A stretch of DNA of 64,000 nucleotides, taken from DAOUAT01 sp964551735. GTDB taxonomy: Bacteria > Chloroflexota > Anaerolineae > CG2-30-64-16. The stretch covers positions 43,831 through 107,830 of the forward strand of contig CAZKEF010000019.1 of the NCBI GenBank assembly GCA_964551735.1, written 5' to 3'. The translations under genes and the position numbers were made by a program. Shown one piece after another: positions 51,045 through 59,240 of this stretch. A model generated the notes under the pieces. That model worked only from the letters and a program-made list of their open reading frames with translations, was not told the DNA's origin and did not search any database. The first letter of the stretch is position 1. Each line of letters opens with the position of its first letter.

Positions 51045-54000
51045 TCAGGAGAGATTTGCCTGCTGAGCGAGGTCGAAGGCTTGCGAGAGGAGATCGTGCG
51101 CGGCGTCGGTCTGCCCGGCGTCCCAGGCGGCCAGGGCGGCGGCGAGGGGTTGCTCGACCGCGGGCGGCAGCGCCTGCTGGGCGGGGTCGAGCAGTTGCCG
51201 GGCGTGGGTGATGGCATCGGCCAGCCGATCCTGGGCCAGCGTGACGCCGATCAGCGGCCAGAGCGCCTGCCAGCAGAGGGGATAGGGGGCGGGGTGACGC
51301 CGCCAGGCCTCCAGCGCGGCCTCGCCCAACCGCTCTGCTTCGGCGTGACTTGCCTGCCGCCACGCCAGCCACGCCAGGTTGGCCCGGCTCGCGCCGGTGT
51401 AATCGAGCATCCCGGCCGCCTCGGCCACGGCCAGCCCGCGGCGGGCGACATCGGCCACGGCGGCGGCATCCCCTTGCCGCCGGTGGGCGACGGCGAGGTA
51501 GGTCAGGCAGCGCGCCTGCAGGGTGATGTCGCCGGTTTGCTCGGCCAGGGCCAACGCTGCGGACAGGGCTGCCTGCGCCTCGGCGTGGTCGCCGTGCCAC
51601 AGCAGGTTGAAGCCCAGCCCGAACTGGTAGGGGGCGAGCGTCTCCGGGCTGCTGGCAGGCGGCAGGGCGGCCAGCGCCGCGCGGGCATAGGACAGCGCGT
51701 CATCCGAGGGCGCATAACGGCCGCTGCGGTTCAAGTGGCGGCTCAAGTGGCCAAACAAGGCCGCCCGCTGCAGCGGCGTCCCGTGGCGCTCGATGGCCGG
51801 CTGCACCCGCTGGATCTGCTCCGCCATCTCATCCGTCCGGTTCCACCAGTACATCAGGAGCAGGCGCTCGATCTGAACCTGGCACCATTCCTCCCACCAG
51901 GCTGCTTCAGCGCCTTCATCGGGCGGGCCTAGCAGGGCCTCGGCGGTCGCGTGGCGCGCAACCGCCGGGTCATAGCCGATGCGTTCACTTTCCAGCGACT
52001 TGCCGACCTTGCGGTGGAGCCGCGCCTGCGCGACCGCTTCCGCCGCCGGGGTGCAGGCCAGCGCCGCAGTGTAGGCATCCCGCGCCGGGCCATGCTGGGC
52101 CAGCAACTCCCGCAGGTCGCCCAGCGCTTCCTGTAGCTGCGCCGCCTGCGCGCAGCGATCGGCGGCGGGCAACGCGCCCACCAGGCCGATGGCCCGTTGC
52201 AGTGCTGCCTGTGCCTCAGCGTGCGCATACACGCGGCGCGCCGCCGCAGCCGCGCGCACATAACAGGCAATCGCCGGCGCGGACTGGCCGGCCGCTTCGT
52301 AATGTCCGGCCAAGACGCCCGCCACGCGCTCCAAGTCCGCGTCATGCCCGTGCGCCAACGCGGCCGCCACCCGGCCGTGCAGCCAGCGCCGCCGGGCCCG
52401 GCTCAGCCCGGCATAGGCCGCCTCCCGCAGCTTCTCGTGGCTGAAATCGTAGGCGTCCGTCCCCTGTTCGCGGATGATGCGCCGGCGCCAGCACTCGTCC
52501 AGCGCGGCGACCAGAGGCTCCTCGCCCAGGTCGGTGGCGCGCGCCAGGACGTCGTAGGTGAAGGCCCGACCGATCACGGCGGCCAGTTCCACCGTACCCC
52601 GCGCCGGGGGCGAGAGCTGCGCCAGCCGGGCATCCAGCACCTGGCGCACCCGGTCCGGCAGAGGGGCAGGGCTGCCAGCCTGCGCGGCCGCGTGATCTGC
52701 GGTCGGCGCGCGGGGCTGCTCGAAGCCGGCGCGCACCATCTCCACGATGAACAGCGGATGGCCCTCGCTGCCCTGGTAGAGCAGCGGCCCCAGCGCCCGG
52801 TCGAACGGCCGGCCGGCGATGCTGTCGGCCAACGCCAGCGCAGCTTCGGGGTGCAGCGGCCCCAGGGCGATCTCGGCCAGGCGCCCTGCCCCGCGCAGGC
52901 CGGCAATCCAGGACGCCAGCGCGGCCTCATCCCCCTCGCCCTGGCGCAGGGTGGCGACGACGAGCAGTTGGGCCGCCCCGCGGCGGGCCGCGTCCGCCTG
53001 CAGCAGGTAGGCCAGCCAATCCAGCGTATCGCGGTCGCACCACTGGAGGTCGTCCAGGAACAGCAGCAGGCCGCGCTGCCCGGCCAGGATGGCATGCGCC
53101 AACGCCTCGAACAAGCGCGTGCGCTGCCACTTCTCGGTCAACGGCTCCGGCGGCGGCAGGTCGGGCTGGTCAACCAGGAGCTCGGGCAGCAGCCGCGCCA
53201 GCTCGCGCCGCCAGGGCGCGGCCAGCGGCGGACGCGGCCCGCTGCGCAGCCATGCCGCGATGGGCGCGTAGGCCAACTGGCCGCCGGCCGCGTAGCAGCG
53301 GGCGGCCAGCGCCGGGAGCCCCTGCCGGCCCACCCATTCGGCCAGCGCCTCGGCCAGCCGCGTCTTGCCGATGCCCGCCTCGCCGGTGATCAGCGCCAGG
53401 CCCGGCCGGCCACGCGCGTCGCGCCACAGCCGTTGGAGCTGCGCCCACTCGGCCGCGCGGCCGATCAAGGGGATGGCGGCTGCGGGCGGGGGCGCGCTGG
53501 GCTGGGTGCTGGCGTTCAGCAGCCGCTCGTAGAGCTCGCACGTCGCCGGCCCCGGCGCCACGTCCAGCTCGCGGCGCAGCACGGTGACGCAGGTGTGATA
53601 AGTGTGCAGCGCGGCCGCGCGGTCGTCGTCCAGCGCGTGGAGGCGCATCAGTTGCGCGTAGGCCGGCTCGTGCAGCGGGTCGTGCCGCAGCAGCGCCTGG
53701 GTCTGGCCGATGGCCCGCGGATAATCCCGCTGCGCCTCGTACAGGGTTGCCAGGCGCTCCAGCGCGGCGGCATAGGCCTGGGCCAGCCGATCGCGCTCGG
53801 CCAGCAGCCAATCGCTATAGCAGCCGGGCAGCAGCTCGCCGCCGTAGCGCACGATGGCCTGCTCCAGGTGTTGCGCCTCAGCGTCGGGGCCGGCCGCCGG
53901 CCGGGCTTGCGCCAGGCTCGCCTCAAACTCGGCCACGTCCAGCCGGCAGGGCGCGTCGGTCCGCCACTGCACCGTCAGCTCATCGGAGGTGAGGAAACGC

Positions 54001-54248
54001 TCCGCGTCCGGCAGGGCCCGCCGCAGCCGGTGCCACAGGTTGCGGAGATTGGTGCGAGCCTGCTCCTCGGTGGAATCGGGCCAGAAGAGAAAGGCAAGCT
54101 GCTGGCGGGCGATTGGATGCTGCCGGTGGAGGAGGAGGTAGGCCAGCAGCTCCTGCAGGCGCGCGTGATCGAAGCCTGGAACAGCTTCCCCGTGGAAGCT
54201 CAGGCGGAAGGATCCGAGCAGGTGAATCTGCAAGTCGGCGGATGGCAT
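51045..54248 (-). CDS. BTAD-type transcriptional regulator with ATPase and TPR regions
   Basis: Protein of 1067 residues. N-terminal winged-helix DNA-binding part (1-95, IHLLGSFRLSFHGEAV, RQQLAFLFWPD), then a BTAD domain (about 100-245), an AAA-type ATPase (about 260-560: GEAGIGKTRLAEALA Walker A and LLLFLDDLQW Walker B) and a long TPR region (600-1060) rich in Ala. This is the AfsR/MalT-like STAND class. It is transcribed like, and lies upstream of, the NmrA-VOC-hydrolase-secreted protein genes, which I infer it controls. No good ribosome site precedes the ATG. Confidence 0.88.
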   Translation of the reverse strand: MPSADLQIHLLGSFRLSFHGEAVPGFDHARLQELLAYLLLHRQHPIARQQLAFLFWPDSTEEQARTNLRNLWHRLRRALPDAERFLTSDELTVQWRTDAPCRLDVAEFEASLAQARPAAGPDAEAQHLEQAIVRYGGELLPGCYSDWLLAERDRLAQAYAAALERLATLYEAQRDYPRAIGQTQALLRHDPLHEPAYAQLMRLHALDDDRAAALHTYHTCVTVLRRELDVAPGPATCELYERLLNASTQPSAPPPAAAIPLIGRAAEWAQLQRLWRDARGRPGLALITGEAGIGKTRLAEALAEWVGRQGLPALAARCYAAGGQLAYAPIAAWLRSGPRPPLAAPWRRELARLLPELLVDQPDLPPPEPLTEKWQRTRLFEALAHAILAGQRGLLLFLDDLQWCDRDTLDWLAYLLQADAARRGAAQLLVVATLRQGEGDEAALASWIAGLRGAGRLAEIALGPLHPEAALALADSIAGRPFDRALGPLLYQGSEGHPLFIVEMVRAGFEQPRAPTADHAAAQAGSPAPLPDRVRQVLDARLAQLSPPARGTVELAAVIGRAFTYDVLARATDLGEEPLVAALDECWRRRIIREQGTDAYDFSHEKLREAAYAGLSRARRRWLHGRVAAALAHGHDADLERVAGVLAGHYEAAGQSAPAIACYVRAAAAARRVYAHAEAQAALQRAIGLVGALPAADRCAQAAQLQEALGDLRELLAQHGPARDAYTAALACTPAAEAVAQARLHRKVGKSLESERIGYDPAVARHATAEALLGPPDEGAEAAWWEEWCQVQIERLLLMYWWNRTDEMAEQIQRVQPAIERHGTPLQRAALFGHLSRHLNRSGRYAPSDDALSYARAALAALPPASSPETLAPYQFGLGFNLLWHGDHAEAQAALSAALALAEQTGDITLQARCLTYLAVAHRRQGDAAAVADVARRGLAVAEAAGMLDYTGASRANLAWLAWRQASHAEAERLGEAALEAWRRHPAPYPLCWQALWPLIGVTLAQDRLADAITHARQLLDPAQQALPPAVEQPLAAALAAWDAGQTDAAHDLLSQAFDLAQQANLS

Positions 54249-54328
54249 CTGTTTGAACCCATCTCACGAGCGGATGCGGGACGACGTTCGGCCGGCAGGT
54301 AGGCGCAGTTTCCACTGCCGGCGAGTGG

Positions 54329-54586
54329 CTAACTTATCTTCGAAGTGGCCTCCACCTTCTTCTTGCGCTGCGCCCTAACGATGTAGGGCAGCAGCAGCAA
54401 GTACGCCCCGCTGATCGCCATGATCAACATCAGGACGGATGGGATTTTATCCAGCCTTTCCCAGGCGGCGACGAGCTGCGGATCGCCGAACAGTTTGATG
54501 ATCACGGCCGCCGGGATCGCTAGCGCGGTCGGCACCGCGATCCAGCGGTGAAACTTGCGCAACCACTTGCTCAAGAACTTTGTCAT
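54329..54586 (-). CDS. Small membrane protein
   Basis: Protein of 85 residues with two membrane helices (about 16-34 and 48-67), an N-terminal KWLRKFHRWIAVP and a Lys-rich tail. No family recognised. AAGAGAGG-type site upstream. It follows the BON-domain gene by 16 bp. Confidence 0.7.
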   Translation of the reverse strand: MTKFLSKWLRKFHRWIAVPTALAIPAAVIIKLFGDPQLVAAWERLDKIPSVLMLIMAISGAYLLLLPYIVRAQRKKKVEATSKIS

Positions 54587-54602
54587 GGATGAATACCTCT
54601 CT

Positions 54603-54890
54603 TCAGGTGAGTTGTTTCCTGGTCTTCAAGTCCAGGCTGATTTCGCGCGCCGGGCTGGGAGCGCCCGGCGCTGCAATCCGGTTCACCACCCCGCGCACGC
54701 CCGGTATCTGCCCGGCCAGCGCTTCCGCTGCCGCGCGCTCAGCCAGGGCGTCGGCCGCGCCGGCCAGGTGGACGATGCCGTTCAGCACACCCACGCGCAG
54801 ATCAGCATGGGCGGTGCGGCCGTCAGCCGTCAGGACGGCCAGGGTGGCTGCGCGCAGGCTTTCATCTGAGATGCTCGTGTCTGGTCGCAT
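54603..54890 (-). CDS. BON-domain protein
   Basis: Protein of 95 residues with a single BON fold: SDESLRAATLAVLTADGRT, ADLRVGVLNGIVHLAGAAD and GVRGVVNRI. BON domains bind membranes or ligands, often under osmotic stress. CAGGAGGC precedes the ATG at 54890. No signal peptide is present. Operon with two membrane proteins. Confidence 0.82.
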   Translation of the reverse strand: MRPDTSISDESLRAATLAVLTADGRTAHADLRVGVLNGIVHLAGAADALAERAAAEALAGQIPGVRGVVNRIAAPGAPSPAREISLDLKTRKQLT

Positions 54891-54934
54891 ATCAAGCCTC
54901 CTGCAAAACCCCGACCCATCCAGCAGGCAGGAGG

Positions 54935-55315
54935 TCAGGCCGGGGCTGCGTGCTTGCGTGCCTGCACCAACAGCAAGGCCAGGATGATGGCCCAAACGAT
55001 CAGGCGCACTGTCATCGCCGCGATGCTGTCCGGCGCGACGACTCCGCGGTAGACCGCCTGGAGGATCAGCATGACCAGGGCGTGCAGGCCGAACGTCGCG
55101 CCGGCGAGGGGCAGGGCCAACCTGTGGCCGATCCAGATGAGGATGGCCGCGCCGAAGAAGGTCAGAATGCCGACCGTGTAGTTGTAGAGCAGCAGCCAAT
55201 TGATCACGTGGTAGCCCGGATCGCGGCCCAGCAGGGTGCGCCCGCCGGCAAAGATCGCCATGCCGCCGATGAGCCAGGCCAGGATCGCGGCAACTTTGTA
55301 CAAGGTGATTCGCAT
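54935..55315 (-). CDS. Four-helix membrane protein
   Basis: Protein of 126 residues with about four membrane segments (8-24, 40-60, 70-90, 103-118). Unrecognised family. AAAGGAG lies before the ATG. It is first in the minus-strand set with the BON protein and diverges from the Crp/Fnr gene; the palindrome at 55385-55396 sits at an activator distance from its -10 (TATACT, 55356-55361). Confidence 0.72.
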   Translation of the reverse strand: MRITLYKVAAILAWLIGGMAIFAGGRTLLGRDPGYHVINWLLLYNYTVGILTFFGAAILIWIGHRLALPLAGATFGLHALVMLILQAVYRGVVAPDSIAAMTVRLIVWAIILALLLVQARKHAAPA

Positions 55316-55384
55316 GTGCTCGGTCTCCTTTCTTGGAACTCAAACTGCTGCCAGCAGTATAAGCGCGTCCCGTTGATCGGATAA

Positions 55385-55396
55385 CGACTTAAGTCG
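55385..55396. promoter_or_regulatory. Candidate Crp/Fnr operator CGACTTAAGTCG
   Basis: Perfect 12-bp palindrome between the divergent Crp/Fnr and membrane-protein genes. Its centre is 29.5 nt from the minus-strand -10 TATACT (55356-55361), the class-II -41.5 position, and 25.5 nt from the plus-strand TATAAT. A related site lies before the 57.9-kb gene. Confidence 0.6.
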
Positions 55397-55415
55397 GAAA
55401 TCCCGCAAGTGGGTG

Positions 55416-55421
55416 TATAAT
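55416..55421 (+). promoter_or_regulatory. -10 element of the Crp/Fnr gene
   Basis: Perfect TATAAT without a good -35; the palindrome at 55385-55396 overlaps the expected -35 region. Predicted start near 55428. Confidence 0.65.
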
Positions 55422-55455
55422 CGCGACCAGGAAAGCGCTGGAGGGATGAGACGGT

Positions 55456-56148
55456 ATGCACACAGACACGGCTCAGCAGAACGCCGCGGGATTATTCCGG
55501 GCCGTATCCTACTTTGCCGACTTGGACGCGGCTGACCAGGCAGCCGTCGCCCAGGCAGCGATTCGCCGCGTGGTCGACGCGGGGCAGGTGGTCCTGCTCG
55601 AAGGCGAGCCATGCGCGGGGCTGTATGCTGTCGAGAGCGGCTGGCTGAAGGCCATCAAGATCGGGCTGGATGGCCGCGAGCAGGTGCTGCAAACGCTTGG
55701 CCCCGGCGACGCCTTCAACGCGATCAGCGTCTTCACCGATGCCCCGAACCAGGCCACCGTGATCGCGCTGGAAACCGCCCAGGTCTGGATCGTCCGGCGC
55801 CAGCTGCTGTTGCGCCTGGTGGATGAACATCCCGCGCTGGCGCGTCACCTGGTGCAAGACCTGGCGGGCCGCGTGATGCACCTGGTGCGCATGGTGGAGG
55901 ATCTGTCGCTGCGCCCGGTGGAAGCGCGCCTGGCGCGGCTGATCCTGGCGCAGGCGGAAGGTGAGCTGATTCAGCGCCGGCGCTGGGCCACGCAAGCCGA
56001 GATGGCGGCGCGCCTCGGCACCGTGCCGGACATTGTCAACCGCGCGCTGCGGAAGTTCGCCACAGCCGGGCTGATCCGCGTCGAACGCCGGCAGATCCGG
56101 ATTCTGGATCGCGCGCAGCTGCACGTGATCGCCCAGGTGGACGCGTAG
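55456..56148 (+). CDS. Crp/Fnr-family transcription regulator
   Basis: Protein of 230 residues: cyclic-nucleotide-type beta-roll (about 15-125, FADLDAADQ, GLYAVESGWLKAIK, LGPGDAFNAISVF), dimer helix (125-160) and a C-terminal helix-turn-helix with AARLGTVPDIVNRALRKF. There is no N-terminal Cys cluster, so it is not a classical FNR. The adjoining Ric and hemerythrin-like genes suggest a sensor of NO or redox like DNR/NnrR (inference). GGAGGG precedes the ATG. Confidence 0.87.
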   Translation: MHTDTAQQNAAGLFRAVSYFADLDAADQAAVAQAAIRRVVDAGQVVLLEGEPCAGLYAVESGWLKAIKIGLDGREQVLQTLGPGDAFNAISVFTDAPNQATVIALETAQVWIVRRQLLLRLVDEHPALARHLVQDLAGRVMHLVRMVEDLSLRPVEARLARLILAQAEGELIQRRRWATQAEMAARLGTVPDIVNRALRKFATAGLIRVERRQIRILDRAQLHVIAQVDA

Positions 56149-56159
56149 CAGACGTGTGG

Positions 56160-56711
56160 TCAGCCGCCCCGTGCCGCGCCCGCCGCCGAGCGCCGCGGCA
56201 GCCACCGGCTGAGATCCGCCCGCAGCATCCAGCCCACCCACGGCAGGCCGATCAGCACCAGCAGGCTCGGCCCGACGATCCAGAACACGTAGGGGAGGTA
56301 GCGGCCCGGTGCAGGTCGGTGCGGCTCGATCATGTCCGGCCCCAGTAGCAGATTGCCGGCGACCGCAATGGCGGCCGCCACCAGCAGGCCGATCAGCGCC
56401 GCGGCCCAGCGCGGGAGGTCCCGGCGGAAGGGCGCGACCAGCAGCGCGATCAGCAGGCCGCTCCCCGCGCCCAGGAGCACGCCCGGCAGGATGCCCAACA
56501 CGAAACCGAACGGCCCGGAGCAGATGCCGAAGACGGCCGCGCCGATCAGCGCATCGCCGGCGCGGCCGTTCGCGCTGTTGGTCAGCGCCAGCAGCGCGCC
56601 GAAGGCGCGCGGAGCCAGCGCGGCGTAGATGCTGGCCAGGATGCCGCCCGCCGCCGCGCCCAATAGGACGCCGCGGCCCAGCAGGGCCAGGGTTGCAGGC
56701 GGTCCCTTCAT
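56160..56711 (-). CDS. Gly/Ala-rich membrane protein
   Basis: Protein of 183 residues with four to five membrane segments (about 10-30, 53-75, 78-93, 100-120, 140-160). No recognised family. Convergent with the Crp/Fnr gene, 11 bp apart. Confidence 0.68.
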   Translation of the reverse strand: MKGPPATLALLGRGVLLGAAAGGILASIYAALAPRAFGALLALTNSANGRAGDALIGAAVFGICSGPFGFVLGILPGVLLGAGSGLLIALLVAPFRRDLPRWAAALIGLLVAAAIAVAGNLLLGPDMIEPHRPAPGRYLPYVFWIVGPSLLVLIGLPWVGWMLRADLSRWLPRRSAAGAARGG

Positions 56712-56792
56712 GTCCGGCTGTCGCGCATCCGCTACGCCTCCAAAATCACCCCGATCACGGCATGGGCAAAGGCCCTGGCTTCACAGGCCCGT

Positions 56793-57092
56793 TCACTGCT
56801 CCAGCCTCTGGTCCGGGAAGCTGACGGACACCGTCGAGCCAGGAACCGGCGCGTCGTTCCGGAAGATGGTCAACACGCCGCGCGCGTTGCTTCCCTGCAA
56901 GGCCAGATCCAGGGCGCCCTCCTGGTAATCCACCTCCACGAACAGATAATGCCGGCCTGTCTCGGCACACTGGTTCAGCAGCCTGTCCGCCAGGGCGCGC
57001 GCCTCAGCGATATACCGGGCGACGGCGCTGGCGTAGTCCGGCGCGGCGAGGCCATCATCCGCCCGCATCAGCCGTAGGCGGATTGTGGCCAT
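56793..57092 (-). CDS. Conserved-looking small protein, unknown
   Basis: Protein of 99 residues, soluble alpha/beta pattern: helix DYASAVARYIAEARALADRL, then strands HYLFVEVDYQEGALD and GVLTIFRNDAPVPGS. Start at 57092 with GGCAGGGG upstream. It follows the Ric gene by 32 bp. Confidence 0.6.
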   Translation of the reverse strand: MATIRLRLMRADDGLAAPDYASAVARYIAEARALADRLLNQCAETGRHYLFVEVDYQEGALDLALQGSNARGVLTIFRNDAPVPGSTVSVSFPDQRLEQ

Positions 57093-57124
57093 GCCCCTGC
57101 CAGCGCGGCGGCCGATCAACGGCC

Positions 57125-57865
57125 TCAAACCCCGGCCTGTTGCTCCAGCCGGATCGCTTTGGGGAAGAGGATGTTGTTTTCCAGGTGGATATGCTTTTTT
57201 GTGGTCGTCTCGAACTCGCCCAGGAAGCCGTACAGCGCGCGGTAGGTATTGCAGCCATCGGGCGGCACGGCATAGCCGCCGCTCAGGCGCGCCAACTCGC
57301 CCAACGTATCGCCGACTTCTTCGTGTTCAGCGCCCATCTGCGCGATGAGCGCCTGCGCCGAGCCAAAGGCGGGCGACGAGAGCGAGCCGCCTACCGCCTG
57401 CCGCTGCGCCAACTGCTTGATGTAAGGGAACAATCGCTCTTCTTCATCGCGTAGGTGAGCGGTCATCGCCGCGCGCAACGGCCGCCACAACGCCGCGATC
57501 GTCACCGTCTCCGGGTGTGTCGCGCCGTGCGCATTAGCGACGGCGTCGGCGTACTGGCCGATCTGACCCAGCATCTCCCGCGTGTAGGGGTGGAACTGAT
57601 TGGCGATGTAGTCGGCCAGAAAGTCCACCGACCACTGGTTGTACTGCTCCCCGATGCCCGACACCATGCGCGCGTCCTGCGCCTCGCGCAGCAGCATTTC
57701 CAGGCTGACCCCCTGCTCGGCGCAGGCTTGATCCACCGGCTTGCCGCCGCCGCAGCAGAAGTCAATGCCGTGCCTGGCAAACACGCTCGCCAGGCGGAAA
57801 TCGGCCGCCACCCATTCGCCGACGGTTCTTGTTGCGCTGAATTCCTGCAGAGGCTGAATTGTCAT
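57125..57865 (-). CDS. ric: Iron-sulfur cluster repair di-iron protein (Ric/ScdA/YtfE)
   Basis: Di-iron protein of 246 residues that repairs Fe-S centres after NO or oxidative damage. The N-terminal ScdA_N part has ASVFARHGIDFCCGGGK; the hemerythrin-like part shows AHLRDEEERLFPYIKQL, QMGAEHEEVGDTL and KKHIHLENNILFPKAI with the His/Glu iron ligands. Normal length. Probably co-transcribed with the 57916 gene. Confidence 0.9.
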   Translation of the reverse strand: MTIQPLQEFSATRTVGEWVAADFRLASVFARHGIDFCCGGGKPVDQACAEQGVSLEMLLREAQDARMVSGIGEQYNQWSVDFLADYIANQFHPYTREMLGQIGQYADAVANAHGATHPETVTIAALWRPLRAAMTAHLRDEEERLFPYIKQLAQRQAVGGSLSSPAFGSAQALIAQMGAEHEEVGDTLGELARLSGGYAVPPDGCNTYRALYGFLGEFETTTKKHIHLENNILFPKAIRLEQQAGV

Positions 57866-57915
57866 CTATGCTTCTCCGTTTGTAGTGTTGGAATGGAGGG
57901 TTTGCACTTGGTTAA

Positions 57916-58122
57916 TCATGCGCCGGCCGGGCCGCCAAAGCTATACATGACCTCCAGCGCGCACTCCCACGCGCCTGCATAGCACAGGCCACCGAGCCGA
58001 GCGTTCTCATAGGCTGCAATGCCGGCCTGCACCCGTGCAGCGCGGACGGCTCGGTCCATTTCTGGCCGGTCTCCGAGCGCCTGCAATCGCTCTCGAATCG
58101 CCACCATCGCATCGCCTTCCAT
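57916..58122 (-). CDS. Small protein upstream of ric, unknown
   Basis: Protein of 68 residues, helical, with two Cys in its second half (ARLGGLCYAGAWECALEVMY). GAGGGG lies 2-3 nt before the ATG. A promoter and operator-like site at 58143-58182 lie directly upstream. No family recognised. It may be the first gene of the ric unit. Confidence 0.6.
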   Translation of the reverse strand: MEGDAMVAIRERLQALGDRPEMDRAVRAARVQAGIAAYENARLGGLCYAGAWECALEVMYSFGGPAGA

Positions 58123-58142
58123 CGCCCCTCACATCCAGCATC

Positions 58143-58182
58143 ATTATACCGTTAGCACCGCGCCTGTCTTCGACTTTTGTCA
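58143..58182 (-). promoter_or_regulatory. Promoter with Crp/Fnr-type operator upstream of the ric unit
   Basis: Minus-strand TATAAT (58143-58148) and, centred 28.5 nt upstream of it, CGACTTTTGTCA (58171-58182), which differs from the 55385 palindrome at three central or end bases but keeps GAC-N4-GTC. No good -35 exists, consistent with activation. Confidence 0.6.
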
Positions 58183-58313
58183 CCAAAGCACGCTACATCG
58201 TGGCCGCTCCGTCAGCCGTGCTGCCGCTCCATCGACCGGTGGCAGAGACACATGCGCCGCCGCAGCCCATCCAGCGCGTTCCCCGAGCCGGCGTACTCGG
58301 CCGTGACAGCGCC

Positions 58314-58702
58314 TCAATTGCTCCGATATGCCCCTATCCGATCCACGCGCCGCGCCAGCTCGCTGGTGTAGCGCCGGCCCAGGGTCTCGGCATGGGCAGC
58401 GATCCAGTCGGTGAGTTTCGTCGCACCGCCGGCCGCCGCGTCCACGTAGAGCAGCCCCGCCATCAGCCCGGCGATCTCCTCGCGTGTGATGGTCACGTCT
58501 CCCATCAGGCTGCCCACCAGCCGGCCGGCCCAGTAGCCTACATTCGGCGGTACGCCGATCACCGGCCGCCGAACTCATTGGCGCGGTCGGTCGAGTTCGT
58601 CAGGGTGACTACCGCCCGCCCCGCGGCCAGCAGGCGGCGGGCGATGTATTTGCCGGAGTAGCCGAACGCACCGGTGACGGCGTGGAACGGGACATCTGCC
58701 AT
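58314..58702 (-). pseudogene. SDR/NAD-epimerase with large internal deletion
   Basis: Codons from 58702 give VTGAFGYSGKYIARRLLAAG (Rossmann start of an atypical SDR) and stop at 58559. Overlapping by GTGA in the next frame (58562-58314) is the family C-terminus: GYWAGRLVGSLMGDVTI and HAETLGRRYTSELARR. About 160-170 middle residues are missing and the frame shifts by one at the joint. Normal relatives are near 290 residues. Confidence 0.75.
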
Positions 58703-58708
58703 CGTCAC

Positions 58709-59227
58709 TCACCCGATGTAGGTCAAATGCAGGTTGGCCTCATCGCGCAGGGTCTTGTGATACACCCTGCGGCCGGCCTTTTCCATCGCCTCGATGATCG
58801 GCGCGGGCTTGAAGTCCGTGGTGAGCAGGATGAACGCGCCGGCCGGCAGCCCCGCCAGCAGCTCGTTGGCCCGTTGTACGGGCACGATGCTATCCCGCAG
58901 CAGCGCGACCCCGTCCAGCACGTGCGCGGGCGCGCCTTCGATCCAGTCCGGGTCATCGGCCGCGCGCGGGGGCGGCACAAAGGCCTGGGCCAGGCCGGCC
59001 GGCAGCTCCTCCAGGCCGGCCGCGCGGCGCAAGATGCGCACCAACTCGGCTGAGTCCATCCCGCCGATCTGGGCCACCTGCTCGAGGGTGGCAAGCTGCG
59101 CCACGGTGCGGCGCAGGATGGGGTTGCCCAGGTTCTTGAAGGGCGGCGCCACGGCGATGATCTGCTCTTCCAGTTGGGGATAGGCCTTCAACACATCCAT
59201 CAGTTTGCTGCGGCTCGTGATCTCCAT
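58709..59227 (-). CDS. DUF1858/DUF2249-type protein
   Basis: Protein of 172 residues. N-terminal DUF1858 (about 1-70: ITSRSKLMDVLKAYPQLEEQ, TLEQVAQIGGMD) and a C-terminal TusA-like DUF2249 region (about 110-172: ANELLAGLPAGAFILLTTD, ending LHLTYIG). Such proteins go with DUF438 and nitrite/NO metabolism genes. GGAGG precedes the ATG at 59227. It follows the DUF438 gene by 13 bp. Confidence 0.8.
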   Translation of the reverse strand: MEITSRSKLMDVLKAYPQLEEQIIAVAPPFKNLGNPILRRTVAQLATLEQVAQIGGMDSAELVRILRRAAGLEELPAGLAQAFVPPPRAADDPDWIEGAPAHVLDGVALLRDSIVPVQRANELLAGLPAGAFILLTTDFKPAPIIEAMEKAGRRVYHKTLRDEANLHLTYIG

Positions 59228-59240
59228 GTTCGGCCCTCCG

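Noticed and set aside
52197..54302. Open frame of 701 codons on the plus strand
   Set aside because: Antisense of the BTAD regulator; Arg/Gln/Gly-rich with no recognisable motif.
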